The position numbers were made by a program, and so were the translations under genes. Shown in pieces: positions 28,466-38,527 of a DNA stretch of 64,000 nt. The notes below the pieces were generated by a model. It searched no databases, had not been told where the DNA came from, and saw only the letters and a list, made by a program, of their open reading frames with translations. The DNA comes from Bolinopsis microptera (lineage: Eukaryota; Ctenophora; Tentaculata; Lobata; Bolinopsidae), in the NCBI RefSeq assembly GCF_026151205.1, contig NC_087072.1:18646103-18710102 (forward strand), in the 5' to 3' direction. How positions within the stretch are numbered: position 1 is the stretch's first letter; the number at the start of each line of letters is the position of its first letter.

Positions 28466-29278
28466 CACAGTGGGCCACCAGGCTATATTAGGCTCAAAAT
28501 TGAGTTTGTCAGTTTAAGATGTATTTAAAATGATCTGATAGGAAAAATGTTTTCCTTTCAGATCATTTTTCGCTAACTCATTTTTTTGCTTTTTGGCAGT
28601 GAAAAATAGCTCTTACTCTATGTCTGTTCCTTATTTATAAGATGATATAAAGTAAATTGACTCCTTTCATAACTCCAAACAACTCTCACACCTTAATTTA
28701 TTGGAAAAAACCTTAATAGGCTATCTAATTTTGCTGATTTTTGACATGAGCCTGAGTTTTTGTCTCATTTTTAGGGCAAATTTTAGGCCAAAAATAGTTG
28801 TGTTGCCGGCCTTTGCCGCCCTATTCCATAATTCTATCTGAAAGCCTAGAGGATTCCCTACAAGATTTTAAAAAATCATCATAAGCATTAAGGGGCATTT
28901 TTTTTAAAATGCCGATTTTTTACCAATTTATTGGCTAAAACTATGTTATCTGGGGCTTGTGCCCAAATATGGGCATACATATTTTTGTTATAACTCGGCC
29001 ATCTTTTGTTCAATCTTAATGAAAATTTAAATAAAAGTCCTGGAAGTGTTCAGCTACAAGTAAAGCACCTCAAGACTGGCTTATGTGGCATTTTGGGGCT
29101 GAAAATTCAAGGAGCATCAAATTCAAAAATCCCCAATTTTCTCAGTTTTTGTGTATAGTAGGGTCGTTTTGTGTATGGTTTGGATCGTTTTTTGGGCCAA
29201 AGCAGTCTATAGAACACCTTTCAGACATATTTGGATGGTACTAACATTCTAATATAGCCCCTATTCTGGCCCACTGTG
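28466..29278. mobile_element. ~0.8-kb non-autonomous DNA transposon
   Basis: The left end CACAGTGGGCCACCAGGCTA and right end (inverted) CACAGTGGGCCAGAATAGGG share about 12 perfect terminal bases and a further GCTATATTA block. The interior is AT-rich, has no long frame and contains a short AATGATCTGA/TCAGATCATT hairpin at 28530-28568. No target-site duplication can be called confidently. Confidence 0.7.
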
Positions 29279-29471
29279 TGACAAGGGGACCTGTTGTTAC
29301 TAAGGGGATTGTTTGTTACTTTGAAGACTTAATTCAGAGCTAAGATTAAAGACTATAAGCTGAAATGTGATAATTTGTCCTAGTTGAATGAGGAAGGACA
29401 ATGCCAATAGATTCAATGTCATTATATGGTCCAAATAATTATAATGAGACCCTGAAATATAATTCATTGTC

Positions 29472-29544
29472 GCCTTCGTGGCCTAATGGCTAAGGCATCG
29501 GCCTTCTAAGCCGGGGATTGCGGGTTCGAGCCCCGCCGGGGGTT
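29472..29544 (+). tRNA. tRNA-Arg (anticodon TCT)
   Basis: 73-nt cloverleaf. D-arm region GCCTAATGGCTAAGGC, anticodon stem TCGGC/GCCGG around loop CTTCTAA (anticodon TCT), T stem GCGGG/CCCGC around TTCGAGC. The acceptor stem GCCTTCG/CGGGGGT pairs throughout but uses three G-U pairs. Internal A and B boxes are both present and a T-run follows. It sits just upstream of the membrane-anchored orphan gene in the opposite orientation. It could also be the tRNA head of a SINE, but the intact cloverleaf and terminator favour a gene. Confidence 0.85.
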
Positions 29545-29546
29545 AC

Positions 29547-29551
29547 TTTTT
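29547..29551 (+). terminator. RNA polymerase III T-run terminator
   Basis: Five consecutive T residues two bases after the tRNA discriminator region, the standard pol III stop signal. Confidence 0.8.
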
Positions 29552-29994
29552 CAGCTGTTTTGTTTTAGTTCAGGATTTGATAGTTTGTCATCAAAAGGCT
29601 ACAACTTCGAATCCCACCTGTACCACCCATCTCAGGTTTGATTTTAAGAGGTTATTAGGTGTCATCTTTCAGTCAACTGAAGTACTAAGAGTGCAGAGTG
29701 TGTGTTTGTTATTCGGAGTATCATTTTATGGAGATGGGATCATTTGTACCTTTATTTGATTGAATCGCTTGATATGACGACAATAACAGTTGCAAATAAA
29801 TTGTTTCACAGTCAGTGGATCGTCAGCGAACATGTGACATGGCAAAAAGTGACATTTTTTTTGTCAAACAGTATATATACAATAAAGTAATTCAAGTGTT
29901 GCAATTGGCAGAGCACAATACAGAGGTAACGGAAATTGTCCACTGCTACCAATATTATATAATATTAAATATCAACAATCAGATATATACACAT

Positions 29995-30228
29995 CTACTC
30001 CATCATAGGGGCAGGGATGAGGTTATATGAGACTTCTGATAGTGGTGTCTCATATTTGCTGTCCATTTTTTTCCCTCTGTATCCTCGAAGAGCTATGAGT
30101 GTGGTTCTTAACATAGCGAATCTTATTCTTGTCCTTACATGTCTTACCACATCGCAATACCTCTCTTTTCTTTTTCTGGCGATGAGGTCTGCCACTCTAT
30201 TTAGAAACCGCTTACATTCTTTGGACAT
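29995..30228 (-). pseudogene. Repeat-associated ORF fragment
   Basis: 77 codons of very basic sequence (KRFLNRVADLIARKRKER, HVRTRIRFAMLRTTLIALRG). This composition and the LLR-S/T-x-x-x-x-LRG pattern resemble the C-terminal part of hypothetical ORFs linked to mobile elements in invertebrates and fishes. No intact neighbour domain is present. The assignment rests on pattern memory only. Confidence 0.35.
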
Positions 30229-30710
30229 GGCAAAAAGTTAGAAAAATCTATTATTATTGTGATATCGACTGTTTATATATATATTATATATTTAAGTATG
30301 TTGATGTATATTGAGGTATTATATTAATTTGTCAATAGGGATGGGACTCTGGTTGATTCTTGATGATAAAACATAATTCTTTTGAGTGTGAGACGGTAAA
30401 TCCTTCTTTCTTAAAGAAATTTAAACCAAATAAATTATACATGATTTCACCTGTATTTTAAAAGACGCTTAACAATCGAAACCTATCCCAAATGAAAACA
30501 ACTTTGACTTGGTTACCAAAAGTTGTGCATTATTATGGGAGTGAAATTTTTGCGCTGATTACAAATTATGTATATCATTATATAATTTTTCAAAAAATGG
30601 TTTGAAAAGTATTGCCAAAAAATTTTACCAAGGACAGTTTTTGAACAAATTATATTAAAAAGTCTACTATAAATGGCTTTTCAGGTGACTTTGGTTTTTA
30701 TGGTTTTTTT

Positions 30711-30815
30711 AACGGGTGATACTCGTCAAATATCTGTTCCAGATATTATTATTCCAGGACCGTCGACGAATCCAACTCGGCGCGCGTCCTGCAGTAGGTT
30801 GTAAAACTACAATGG
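30711..30815 (+). repeat. GC-rich 'GTGATACTCGT' repeat family, copy 1
   Basis: Starts AACGGGTGATACTCGTCAAA, continues with ATCTGTTCCA and CCAACTCGGCGCGCGTCCTG and ends in a GTAGGTTGTAAAACTAC hairpin. Related copies lie at 42859-43070 (minus) and 43134-43227 (plus), so copies flank the whole LINE nest. Confidence 0.8.
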
Positions 30816-30844
30816 TTTTGCAGCCGTATAAAACGGTTTTACAT

Positions 30845-31035
30845 AAACCTAATCCCAACCCTAACCTTCACATAGCCATGTTCTACGCGTACTACGTGAC
30901 GCTCTTGTTTCACAAGCCTTCGGCGGTCGCGCGCTAAGGAAAGCGAGAAGGCTCTGGTTAGAGCAAACCCTAACCCCAACCATAACCCCAAAGCTATCCA
31001 TAACCCTTATCACAACCCTAACCCTATTAGGGTTA
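30845..31035 (+). repeat. Interstitial degenerate CCCTAA/CCCAAC repeats
   Basis: Clusters of AACCCTAACCC-type hexamers at 30850-30875 and 30965-31025, ending with CCCTATTAGGGTTAG directly before copy A of the LINE. They resemble the animal telomere repeat but are too degenerate to be a terminal array. Confidence 0.7.
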
Positions 31036-32595
31036 GCGGAAACAAATGAAGGTCCTGAATCCAGCAGTTTGTATCAATTAACTGGATACAACAGTTTCTA
31101 CCAAAACACAATACCAGATAAAAAAAAGGGCACTGGAGTGGCTCTCTATGTTTGTGACACTCTTAGTGCCAGAGTAAACGGCAATGTATCCCATATCACT
31201 GAACATTTAGAAACTCTTTTTGTGGCCGTAAGTAGTACAACTTCCCCAGTAACAGTTGGTGTAATGTACCGTCCTCCAAGTGGTAATGTCAATGTTGCAC
31301 TATCTGAACTCTCTGACATCCTTGACAGTCTCCCCAAGTGTAGTTACCTAGCGGGTGATTTTAACATTGATTTACACGATAAGAATAGCACAATCGTACA
31401 ACGCTATGAAGAAATACTATTAAGTAAAGGATTTTTCCCCCTAATTTCGTTAGCAACACATGAGAAACCAGGCTGCAAAGCATCCTGTATTGATAACATA
31501 ATAACTAACGACGTAGAGAGTATAGTAGCTTCTGGAATACTGACTGACCGTATATCACACCACTCACCCATCTTCCAAATCTTTGATAGAAACTTGGACT
31601 CTAGCAGAATTGACCTGAAATACAAACAGTATTATGATTACAACAAACCGAATGTAAAAGCTTTTTTACAGACTCTGGAACATGATCTCAATAATAATGT
31701 TATCGACAATTTTACAACATTTCACGACATATTTAAGGACTGTATAGATAGAACTTGTAAGTTAGAAACCCCTAAATGCTCTAAAAGAACAGCACTGAAC
31801 AACCCATGGATTACACCAGACCTTGGCCTTGTGGGCAAAATTTCATATCAGCACGAACTTTACGATAAATGGGTAAAGGTCAGAAAAGTTAAATGTAAAT
31901 TTGGGGAAATTGAAAATAAAGGGGGGACATGCCAATGCCCAATATGTTGCTCAAAACGTGACAAGTATAAAAAATACAGTGACTGCAGGCGGAAGGTCAA
32001 AAAAGATCGCCGCAATGCTCAATCTAAGTTCTATGGTGGAAAATTTGCAGAGTTGCACGGAAACAGTAAAAAGACGTGGGAATTAATTAACCAAATACGG
32101 GGTAAACGAAAACGACAAACCAAACCTCTATTTACTATCAATAATGAAAAAATTACTAATCGTAGGGTAATAGCTAATGAGTTTAATAAGTACTTTGTCT
32201 CCCTAGCTTCTAATCTTAACGAGGCATACAATGAAATCGGCGAACTATTAATTAATGGCATCCCCAGTATCTATGACTACCTACCAAAATCCAACACGAC
32301 CAGTATTTACATGCATGATTGTACAATCGATGAAGTATGTAAAATAATATCAGAATTGAAAAATGGCAAATCGTCTGATATCCCAATACATGTTGTAAAA
32401 GCGTCATCCAGAATTATCGCCCCCCTATTATCTGTACTATACAATGAATGTTTGAAGGAGGGAATATTCCCGGACGATTTAAAGATTGGCAGGATCAGTC
32501 CCATATACAAGAAAGAAAATGAAGAATTACTTGAAAACTATAGACCAGTCTCTACCTTAGCCGTATTTGGTAAGTTATTCGAGAAAATTATATAT
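31036..32595 (+). mobile_element. CR1-like LINE copy A, 5' fragment
   Basis: Homology to copy B ORF2 begins at about 31036 (ETNEGPESSSLYQ), so the element is 5'-truncated inside the endonuclease. It runs to 32595, where copy B is inserted inside the RT at EKIIY|SRLYS. The remainder resumes at 40028. Both halves are open in frame, so copy A was probably still intact in this region when it was hit. Confidence 0.88.
31039..32595 (+). pseudogene. LINE copy A ORF2: endonuclease C-terminal part, linker, RT start
   Basis: The frame is open to a stop at 32625. It shows APE endonuclease motifs YRPPSG, AGDFNID, CIDNIITND and SHHSPIF. A Cys-rich linker follows (CQCPICCSKR), then the RT entry segment (GKSSDIPIHVVK, ISPIYKK, LENYRPVSTLAVFGKLFEK). 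The final ~10 codons belong to the inserted element. The N-terminal catalytic Asn of the endonuclease is missing with the 5' truncation, while the Glu of ETN is at the very edge. Confidence 0.88.
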
Positions 32596-32648
32596 GTGGA
32601 CAGTATTGGCATGCGAACTGCGTAGGCCTTAATGGACTAAATAGTAAG

Positions 32649-34556
32649 ATGCTCAATGATCTCACACAATGGCCCTGTCCCTTTTGTTTTGTATCACCTA
32701 TTGCTACTATATCCACCCAAGTTGACGTCTGTCACGTCTGCAGAAACACTTTATCACTACAGCAGTCAAACCTGGAAGCAGAAACAGCACTCATTTCATC
32801 ACAACTAGAACCCTTAGCCAATTGTTGCAAGCTCATTAAGGATATTGACTTTGTTCAATTCAGTAACAGAATTGACACACTTGGCCAATTTGACCAACGC
32901 CTTCAGCACCTCCTCCTAAAAGACCAGCCCTGGAAATCCTTAGACTCAGATATAAAGCTCCTTTCAGACCAGTTGGCCACTACCCTAGATAAATCACCCA
33001 CACCACCACTCAACACCACAATTGAAAACCTCACAACTGCCTTACAAACTCATGACAAGACTTTCCACTCACTCACCAACCAACTAAATGAACTCAAACA
33101 GCAAGTCACATCCCTATCATCAGACATGACCACCTCACCAACATCAGATCAATCTGAAAAGCTCCTTGAACGGGTGTCACAAGAGCTCAGAGAGGTATGC
33201 AAGCAGGAGCTGAAGCAATCAACAGCAAATCTGCAGCATTCCTCAGAGCATCCACTGACCCTCCCTGGATTACAAGAGCTCAACACCCAGGTTGTAACCC
33301 AGCTGCCCCCACACAGTCGCCCGCCTGTCTCTAAACACACTCTCGATTTTATTGATGAAGAGACAGAGAAGGATCTCATAGAAATGCTTGATTCTCGCAC
33401 ATCTGAGTTCAAGAATGAGAATGGACGATCTGTTCTGGCTTTTGGAGAAAGATATCACTACACTGGCACAAAATCATCACCCTCATCCGACCAACTCCCA
33501 GACCAACTCCAATCACTCATAACACAACTGAACAATGATCATCCAAACTCTCCACCTGTCAACAGCATTCTCATCAATCGGTATGATGGTCACTCAAGCT
33601 TCCTTCCACAACACTCAGACAACGAACCCCTCATTCACCCTGACTCATCAGTACACACACTTTCACTAGGTCACCATTGCACAGTCACTTTCAGCAAGAC
33701 TGGCACCACAGAACCCTATCACAACCAGTCTTGTCCACCACGATCACTATACACTATGACCAGGGCAAGTCAGGATTTGTACGAACACAGAATTGAATCA
33801 GGATCTGTCGACTCCGGTGTTCGATACTCTGTGACCCTCAGATCTGTTAGTGCTCTAAACCGTGCTTCTACATGCATCATGGGAGATTCGAACACTGGTG
33901 GACTTAAATTTGGACTTGATCCTAAGAGATCCTTTGGAAAGTTCCTTCCTGGAAAACAAGTCTTCGCACCTACTGTAGACCACATTGACCCATACGAATC
34001 CTGCGGCTACAAAAACACTGTCATTCTCTGCGGACTCAATGATATTAGGCAGGATAATGTCAAAACTCCATCTGACATCAAACAAGTGTTCAATAAATTT
34101 ACTAGTAAAATTGCTGAAATTCAAGCTGTCAATAAAAAAACTAATGTTTATATATGTCCGCTGCTGCCAACTAAATGTATTGATTTAAATAGAAGAGTCA
34201 ATTTCTTTAACTATCTGATACAAACCCAGCTTCTCCCTTTCAACTTTGGTGTGAGACTGGTAGAAGGGTTTCCAAGCTTTGCTGATGAGAACGGGCTATT
34301 AAGCCAACACTTGTCAAAAAGGTTGACGAAGTTCCAGAAACCTGATTACTTACACCTCAATTGGAGGGGGGTTGCAAAATTAGCAGCAATCATTAAAAAT
34401 ACTATTCTTCTTAGAGTTAATGGTGGTCGAGACAGACGCAGAGCTGGACGAGGGGGGAATCAGGTGGACTCCACATCATTTCGTGACATAACTGCACGCT
34501 CTCTTCCTGCTGATAAACGAGTATCTGGTGCTCCTGACGGCTACCAACCGTCATGA
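32649..34556 (+). CDS. LINE copy B ORF1p: zinc-finger-like / coiled coil / AlkB dioxygenase / SGNH esterase
   Basis: 635 aa. Residues 10-31 hold two CxxC pairs (CPFC, CHVC). Residues 60-190 are helical and Gln/Leu-rich, probably a multimerising coiled coil. Residues ~230-400 match AlkB-type 2OG-Fe(II) dioxygenases: NSILINRY, iron ligands H322 and D324 (HSDNE), distal H380 (LYEHRIE) and the 2OG-binding Arg motif VRYSVTLR (R392, R398). Residues 408-580 match SGNH/GDSL esterases: block I GDSN (S414), block III CGLND (N464), block V DYLHLN (D566, H569). The C-terminus is basic (GGRDRRRAGRGG). Known: esterase and PHD domains occur in CR1-like LINEs, and AlkB domains act on alkylated nucleic acid. 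Inferred: ORF1p binds and may repair or demethylate its own RNA or cDNA. The ATG at 32649 is the first in the element after a short leader. Confidence 0.9.
   Translation: MLNDLTQWPCPFCFVSPIATISTQVDVCHVCRNTLSLQQSNLEAETALISSQLEPLANCCKLIKDIDFVQFSNRIDTLGQFDQRLQHLLLKDQPWKSLDSDIKLLSDQLATTLDKSPTPPLNTTIENLTTALQTHDKTFHSLTNQLNELKQQVTSLSSDMTTSPTSDQSEKLLERVSQELREVCKQELKQSTANLQHSSEHPLTLPGLQELNTQVVTQLPPHSRPPVSKHTLDFIDEETEKDLIEMLDSRTSEFKNENGRSVLAFGERYHYTGTKSSPSSDQLPDQLQSLITQLNNDHPNSPPVNSILINRYDGHSSFLPQHSDNEPLIHPDSSVHTLSLGHHCTVTFSKTGTTEPYHNQSCPPRSLYTMTRASQDLYEHRIESGSVDSGVRYSVTLRSVSALNRASTCIMGDSNTGGLKFGLDPKRSFGKFLPGKQVFAPTVDHIDPYESCGYKNTVILCGLNDIRQDNVKTPSDIKQVFNKFTSKIAEIQAVNKKTNVYICPLLPTKCIDLNRRVNFFNYLIQTQLLPFNFGVRLVEGFPSFADENGLLSQHLSKRLTKFQKPDYLHLNWRGVAKLAAIIKNTILLRVNGGRDRRRAGRGGNQVDSTSFRDITARSLPADKRVSGAPDGYQPS
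34553..34556 (+). promoter_or_regulatory. ATGA stop-start overlap between ORF1 and ORF2
   Basis: ORF2's ATG (34553-34555) overlaps ORF1's TGA (34554-34556) in the +2 frame. This is the classical arrangement for coupled termination-reinitiation of a downstream ORF. No other Met occurs early in ORF2 before the PHD cysteines, so this start is required to keep the PHD finger. Confidence 0.8.
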
Positions 34557-36376
34557 CTACTCTAACTAAAGAGGTATGTAAACACTGCTGCAAGGGTATC
34601 TATGTGGGCCAAGCCATAGTCGAGTGTTCCGAATGTAACCATGCAACTCATCATAAATGCTACAATATTGTCAATACCGATTTATGCGGTAACTTTCTCT
34701 GCAATACATGTGTAAATCTTGCTGTAAAACGATACAACCCGTTCAAATATGATATTTCCGACGAAGAAATCGATCTAGACGATACGATAACTAAGCTCTC
34801 GCAAATTTTAAACAGTTGTTCTCAGCTTAACAGAAGTCAAATTAATCAAACTCTAGAAACTTTAACCGAAGGTCAAATGTCAATGATGTTTCAAAACATA
34901 GACGGTAACAAAAGTAACTTTGATACTATGTGTATAGATCTTCGCCGATATAACAAAAAGTTTTCCATAATTGCACTTGCTGAAACAAATGTAGGACCTG
35001 AATTAAGTAGTTTGTATCAATTAACCGAATACAATAGTTTTTACCAAGCAACCTTTCGAGAGAAAAAGAAGGGCACCGGAGTTGCAATTTATATCCACCA
35101 GTCACTAAATGCAACAATCGATAATACCCTCTCCTATGTGAGTGAAAACCTAGAAATCCTATTTTTAAGATTCAACAGTGGTAACTCAAGCACCTTTGTT
35201 GGAGTTTTATACCGCCCTCCGAGTGGCAATTTTGACTTAGCGCTAAGTGAACTAGCCGACACTCTGGACAAAGTCCCCAGACACTCGTATATAGCTGGTG
35301 ACTTTAACATCAATCTTCACGGCGACAGCAACAAGGTTGCTAAATATGAACACGTTCTTTACAGTCGAGGCTTCTATCCTCTCATATCTGTAATGACCCA
35401 TGAAAAACCCGGCTGTATTCCTTCATGCATCGATAACATCATTACCAATGATTTAGACAACATTATAACATCTGGCACATTCAAAGACAAAATCACACAT
35501 CATCACCCCATATTCTTAGCACTCAACACACACCTTGACCAGAACGATTGCAAGATTAAGTATGAACAGTTTTATGACTACTGTAACTCTAACGTAGATA
35601 AGTTCACCGACAAACTATCCAATAGTCTTGATAACACTGTAATAAATTGTTTTGATACCTTTGCTGACACATTTAACGTTGCTTTTGACGAATGTTTCAA
35701 GTTAGAAACCCCGAAATGTACAAAACGCACTATGCAAAACAATCCATGGATTACACCAGCAATTATAACATCAATAAATCACTGTCACGAACTATACGAA
35801 AACTGGGTCAAAGCTCGCAAAGTCAAGTGCAATCTAGGAGATACTGACACAAAAGGTGGCTTCTGTCACTGCGCAGTATGTAACAAAAAGCGCAGTGAGT
35901 ACTTAACTTATAAATATTATAGAAAAGAACTCAAAGTTATACGTGAAAAGGCTCAAACTTCGTACAATATGGGTAAATTTAATGAAGTTCAAGGTGACAG
36001 TAAGAAAACATGGCAACTAATCAATAAGATACGCGGCAAAGGGAAACGAGAAATTAAACCCCCGTTTGTTATTAATAATGAGAAAATAATGAACCGTAGA
36101 ATTATAGCTAACGAATTTAATAATTACTTTGTATCTCTTGCCCCTAAGTTGAATGAATCATACAGTACAACCGGTCAAATTAGACTAAGTCCAATTCAAT
36201 GCTTTACGGACTACTTACCAAGGCCAAATACCTCAAGTATATTTCTCAGCGATTGTACACCAGAAGAAATAGAGAAAATCATTAGCGAACTCAAGAATGG
36301 AAAAGCTAGTGACATCCCTATTCACGTCATCAAACGAACAGTCTGTCTATTGTGTCATCAATTTTACCTAAGTTAA
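34553..36376 (+). pseudogene. LINE copy B ORF2, N-terminal part: PHD finger + APE endonuclease + linker
   Basis: Starts MTTLTKEVCKHC. Residues 9-53 form a complete C4HC3 PHD finger (C9, C12, C25, C28, H33, C36, C50, C53). The APE-type endonuclease follows: FQNIDG, AETN, GTGVAIY, YRPPSG, AGDFNIN, CIDNIITND and THHHPIF, with Asn, Glu, Asp and His catalytic positions all present. A Cys/His-rich linker (CHCAVCNKKR) and the RT entry (GKASDIPIHVIK) come next. Reading is lost at 36336 where LINE C is inserted, and the last ~13 codons to the stop at 36376 are foreign. The protein continues at about 36985. Confidence 0.88.
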
Positions 36377-36984
36377 GTCAGAATTCACACACCTTATGTA
36401 CCTCAAATAGCCCACTGGCAAAATCATTTTTCTACAGAACTCATATACTGTGGAATGGACTCCCTTTACAGGTAAGACAGATTGTGTCTACTAGTGTTTT
36501 CAAAGCTGAGGTCACTAAGCATCTATGGAAATGTTTATTGGATAGTGAAACAACAGCCTAGCCTAGTCTCTTTTCTCCCCATATTATTATTATTTTTGTT
36601 TTATTAATTTTTTATCTACCTTCCTATACTTTCAACATCATATCACACTTCACCCGCACACCTCACACATTAATGACCATATCAGACCTGTATCTAATGT
36701 ATCTGGAATTTGACGTATTGAAATACCAATTTTGACTATATATCCACAGTTATTCACCATGGATTTGTTTGTTATTAAATAGTTTTTCATAAATTTTTGG
36801 ATTTAGATTAATTCGATGTAATGGGTCCAAGTTACTGCGGACATAGTTCACTATGTGTTTACCGTGTTTGGGTGCCCATCATATTTTACAGATGGGGGCG
36901 ATATTTTGAACGATTCTATTTTATATTAATCTATTGCTGTACTCTGTAAAATTTGAAAAGTATTTAATAAAAAATAAGCCCACT
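36336..36984 (+). mobile_element. LINE C: 5'-truncated 3' tail of another LINE
   Basis: Inserted in the RT of copy B. It carries the last ~70 codons of a LINE ORF2 (FFYRTHILWNGLPLQV, stop at 36561), then ~420 bp of 3' UTR ending in an A-rich tail (AATAAAAAATAA). Comparison with copy A suggests about 20 bp of target (codons ASSRIIA) were deleted on insertion. Confidence 0.78.
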
Positions 36985-38527
36985 CCTGTCAGTATTATTT
37001 AATGAACACATGAGAAATGGAACTTTTCCAGACCGACTGAAAATTGGTAAAATTAGCCCTATATACAAAAAAGACGGTACAGAATATCTCGAAAACTATA
37101 GGCCAGTATCTACCCTAGCTGTGTTCGGAAAGTTATTTGAGAAAGTAATCTACTCCCGTTTGTACAGTTTTCTTGTGTCGCAGAACGTTTTGTTTGAGAA
37201 CCAGTTTGGTTTTAGGAAGAGTCACTCAACTAACCACGCCCTTAATTACTCAGTTGACTATGTAAACTCCCATATAAAGGAAAAGCAACATGTATTAGGT
37301 ATCTTTATTGACTTATCAAAGGCATTTGACACTATCAGTCACGATAAACTTCTCATAAAACTTGACAAATATGGTATAAGAGGTAACGCAAACGAGCTTA
37401 TTGGATGTTACCTATCTAACAGACAGCAGTACGTTTCAGTTTTAGGTGAGGAATCTGATAAACTCCCTGTTATTTGTGGAGTACCACAAGGTAGTGTTTT
37501 AGGACCGCTACTGTTTATAATTTACATAAACGATATCTATAACTCATCAGACCTAGGAAAATTTATACTTTTCGCTGATGACACCAATATATTTGTAGTC
37601 GACAAATCTGTCCAGAATCTCTACCAAAAAGCTAATACTATAATGAATTCTGTTTACAATTATATGAAATGCAATCTTCTCCACATTAACATCAAGAAAT
37701 GCTGTTACATTCACTTTACACCAGGAAAGAAGGATGTAACTAGTAGTAGTAGTAATAGTAATGATCTTATTTTAACGTTGAATAACACAGTCATTAAACG
37801 TGTTGATGAAACTAAATTCCTCGGCGTTATTATAGATAAAAACCTTAACTGGAAACCTCATACTGCATATCTTAGTTCTAAATTAAAGTGTGAAGTCGGT
37901 AAACTCTGCCGTATGAGAAGATTTATACCTAAAGAGCTGTATAATGACCTCTACCACACCCTCTTCGAATCTCATCTAGGATATGGGATCTCAGTGTGGG
38001 GAGGCATATCGAACAATAGGCTTGAACCAATATTTAAAATTCAAAAAAAGTGCACTCGTATTCTATTTGGTGATCAAGAGGCATACAGTAATAAGTTCAA
38101 AACATGTGCTAGAACCCGCCCAATTGGATCTCAAAAACTTGGAGCCGACTTCTATAAACGAGAATCAAGTAAACCCCTTCTCAGCAGAAACAAAATACTC
38201 TGCGTGCATAATTTGTATAAGTACCACTGTCTACTTGAAATGTTTAAAATAATCAAACTTCACACTCCAATACCGATGTACAATTTATTTCAAAAGTCAC
38301 CCCGACGTGATAACTACTTTATTAACCCCGCTGCAACCAATTTGTTTGTATATAAAACCTCGAATATGTGGAATAAATTCCTTAAACCTTCTAGTAAGAT
38401 TGACTTCTCGTCCCCAATTGCACTTGTTAAAGGTCGCATTAAAACTATGCTACTCAATGCTCAAAAAGCTGGAAACACTGATGAATGGTCAGAACTCAAC
38501 TTTGATGGAAATGACATGTGCCTATAA
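36985..38527 (+). pseudogene. LINE copy B ORF2, reverse transcriptase and C-terminal part
   Basis: Resumes at PLLSVLFNEH. All RT motifs are present: ISPIYKK, ENYRPVSTL, FGFRKSHST, motif A LSKAFDTI, motif B GVPQGSVLGPLLF, motif C FADDTNIF and the thumb region KFLGVIID. It ends ELNFDGNDMCL at the stop. No frameshift or in-frame stop occurs, so loss of function is due only to LINE C. Confidence 0.88.

Noticed and set aside
29590-29640. Second tRNA suggested by CTTCGAATCCCACC
   Set aside because: Only a B-box-like 3' part; no D arm, anticodon arm or acceptor stem can be paired.
36352-36561. Independent 69-aa gene
   Set aside because: It is the C-terminal tail of a 5'-truncated LINE inserted in the RT of copy B.
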